In this document: positions 4,604 to 5,968 of the stretch, piece after piece
Layout: every line of letters starts with the position of its first letter
Numbering within the stretch: position 1 is the stretch's first letter
Source of the DNA: an uncultured Collinsella sp.
GTDB taxonomy: Bacteria > Actinomycetota > Coriobacteriia > Coriobacteriales > Coriobacteriaceae
NCBI GenBank assembly: GCA_958448375.1
Contig: CAUDDU010000068.1
Coordinates: 1 to 5,968, forward strand
DNA length: 5,968 nt
Direction of reading: 5' to 3'
Program-made: the position numbers and the translations under genes
Notes under the pieces: generated by a model
Told to the model about the DNA's origin: nothing
The model's input: the letters and a program-made list of their open reading frames with translations, nothing else
Databases searched by the model: none

Positions 4604-5968
4604 CGAGCAATCGCCTTCTCAACGCACGCGACGAGCGTCGATGCCGCCGTCTCGATATCGCGGTCGCCCACGAGTGTACGCATGTCAAACAGGACGCGAT
4701 CGTGCGAGGCGCGTGTGACGACCGGCGTGTCGAAATCTTGGACGAGCGAGCGCTTGAGTGCGTCAACGGAAAGACGCTCATCGACGAGGCGCACGGCAAC
4801 GCACATGGTAGGCAGCTCGACGGTAGGCAGCGAACCGCCGCCGGGAGTCGACGACTCCTCGACGATTTCCACCTGCACGGCGCGCGGGCAACCCGCCTTA
4901 TCGAGGCCCGCCACCATCAGCTCGCGCAGTTTGCGTGCGCGGCGCTCCAGATGAGCCTGCGGAAGCGTGAGCATGTTTAGCACCGGCACCTCGCGATGGG
5001 CCACATCCGCCCCATCCATGTAGATGCGCAGTGTAGCCTCGAGCGCCGCCAGTGCGAGCTTGCCCGGGCGTAGGGCACGCATAAGCGGATGCGACCCGCA
5101 GGCCTGGACCAGATCGCGACGGCCCATGATAATGCCCGCCTGTGCGGCACCGAGCAGCTTATCGCCCGAGCACGACACCAGATCGAGCCCTGCCGAAACC
5201 GAAGCCGGCGTGGTTTCTTCGCCGCCGCGCACCAAGATGTCGTCGGGCAACAGCGCGCCCGAACCCTGGTCCTCGTAGAACAGCAGATCATGCTTGTGGG
5301 CCAGGGCGGCAAGCTCCCGAGAGCCCACTTCCTCGTGAAAGCCCTCGATGCGATAGTTGGAAGGATGGACCTTGAGGATCATCGCCGTATCGGGCGTGAT
5401 GGCTTGCTCATAATCAGCCAGGTGCGTGCGGTTGGTGGCGCCGACCTCGACGAGTTTGGCGCCCGAAGCCGCCATGACATCGGGGATGCGGAAGCTGCCG
5501 CCGATCTCGACAAGCTCGCCGCGGCTGACGATGACCTCCTTGCCTGCGGCATGGGTCGCCAGCACCAGCAGCACAGCGGCGGCGTTGTTGTTAACGACCA
5601 GCGCGTCCTCGGCACCGGTAAGCGAGCGGATGAGCTGCGCGGCGTGCTCCTTGCGCGACCCGCGCGAGCAGGTGTCCACGCTGTACTCGAGCGTGCTGTA
5701 GCCACGCGCGACCTCGGCCACGGCCTTTGCCGCCGACTCCGCGAGCGGGGCGCGACCCAAGTTGGTATGGATGACCACACCCGTGGCGTTGACGGCAGGG
5801 CGCAGGCTCGGCAGTGCGGATCGATGCGCACGCCACTCGATGGCCGAGGCCAGGTCGCGCTTGGAACGCGGGGCGGCGCCGGCACGAATCGCGGCGCGCT
5901 CCTCGTCGAGCTCGGCCGTGACGGCGGCATGCACCACCGCGTCGCAGGTCTCCCCCGCCGCCTTCACA
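4600..5968 (-). CDS. selA: L-seryl-tRNA(Sec) selenium transferase SelA, 5' end missing
   Basis: SelA is the PLP enzyme that converts Ser-tRNA(Sec) to Sec-tRNA(Sec) using selenophosphate. It is a large homodecamer in bacteria. About 455 residues are visible of a family near 460-470. Conserved blocks are LRPAVNATGVVIHTNLGRAP, RGSRKEH, TGAEDALVVNNNAAAVLL, SRGELVEIGGSFRIPDVM, VGATNRTHL, EDQGSG and SGDKLLGAAQAG. The Lys in the last block (270th visible residue) is the expected PLP Schiff-base lysine. The usual block is SGDKLLGGPQAG, so Gly-Pro has become Ala-Ala. The GTG at 5967 is only the first start-like codon inside the window. Family alignment suggests roughly 10-25 more N-terminal residues, so the gene is called 5'-truncated by the window. 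Its TGA stop overlaps the selB ATG. Confidence 0.96.
   Translation of the reverse strand, partial: VKAAGETCDAVVHAAVTAELDEERAAIRAGAAPRSKRDLASAIEWRAHRSALPSLRPAVNATGVVIHTNLGRAPLAESAAKAVAEVARGYSTLEYSVDTCSRGSRKEHAAQLIRSLTGAEDALVVNNNAAAVLLVLATHAAGKEVIVSRGELVEIGGSFRIPDVMAASGAKLVEVGATNRTHLADYEQAITPDTAMILKVHPSNYRIEGFHEEVGSRELAALAHKHDLLFYEDQGSGALLPDDILVRGGEETTPASVSAGLDLVSCSGDKLLGAAQAGIIMGRRDLVQACGSHPLMRALRPGKLALAALEATLRIYMDGADVAHREVPVLNMLTLPQAHLERRARKLRELMVAGLDKAGCPRAVQVEIVEESSTPGGGSLPTVELPTMCVAVRLVDERLSVDALKRSLVQDFDTPVVTRASHDRVLFDMRTLVGDRDIETAASTLVACVEKAIAR

Noticed and set aside
3545..4954. Long plus-strand open frame (469 codons) opposite selB and selA
   Set aside because: It is antisense to two genes with full family motifs. 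Its product is low-complexity His/Arg/Gln-rich with no recognisable domain, as expected for a mirror frame of GC-rich codons.
5965..5967. GTG at the window edge as the true selA start
   Set aside because: Family alignment implies more N-terminal residues, and no upstream sequence is available to show a ribosome site. It is more likely an internal Val codon.

Overview
The window comes from a high-GC bacterial chromosome. It carries a selenium / molybdenum-cofactor block, and every gene reads on the minus strand, so transcription runs from position 5968 toward position 1. High GC, GGAGG-type ribosome sites, selenocysteine machinery next to Mo-cofactor genes, and an NADP-type GdhA suggest an anaerobic actinobacterium, possibly class Coriobacteriia (Collinsella/Olsenella-like). 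The taxon is an inference from style, not a match I could run.

Layout in transcription order: selA (5' end outside the window); selB, overlapping selA by an ATGA; the selenocysteine tRNA (selC, anticodon TCA, with encoded CCA) 36 nt after selB; a 155-nt spacer with a probable intrinsic terminator and a second hairpin; mobA (molybdenum cofactor guanylyltransferase); 15 nt later a 131-aa DUF3343-type 'Se/S carrier-like' protein with an unusual Cys-rich N-terminus; a palindromic REP-like element directly after its stop codon; a leader region of about 210 nt; and gdhA, whose C-terminal quarter runs off the start of the window.

How the genes work together: SelA converts Ser-tRNA(Sec) to Sec-tRNA(Sec), selC is that tRNA, and SelB delivers it to UGA codons in selenoprotein mRNAs. 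MobA finishes the bis-MGD cofactor used by enzymes such as formate dehydrogenase, a common bacterial selenoprotein. The DUF3343 protein is a plausible carrier of reduced selenium or sulfur. This reads as a supply unit for a Sec- and Mo-dependent oxidoreductase encoded elsewhere. selD is not visible and may lie upstream of selA. gdhA (ammonium assimilation) looks like a separate transcription unit.

I see no mobile-element gene, CRISPR array or clearly new multi-gene system. The items most worth following up are the Cys-rich Se/S-carrier-like protein, departures from usual motifs in SelA and SelB, and the REP-like palindrome with flanking direct repeats. Long plus-strand open frames opposite selB, selA and gdhA are shadows of GC-rich coding sequence.
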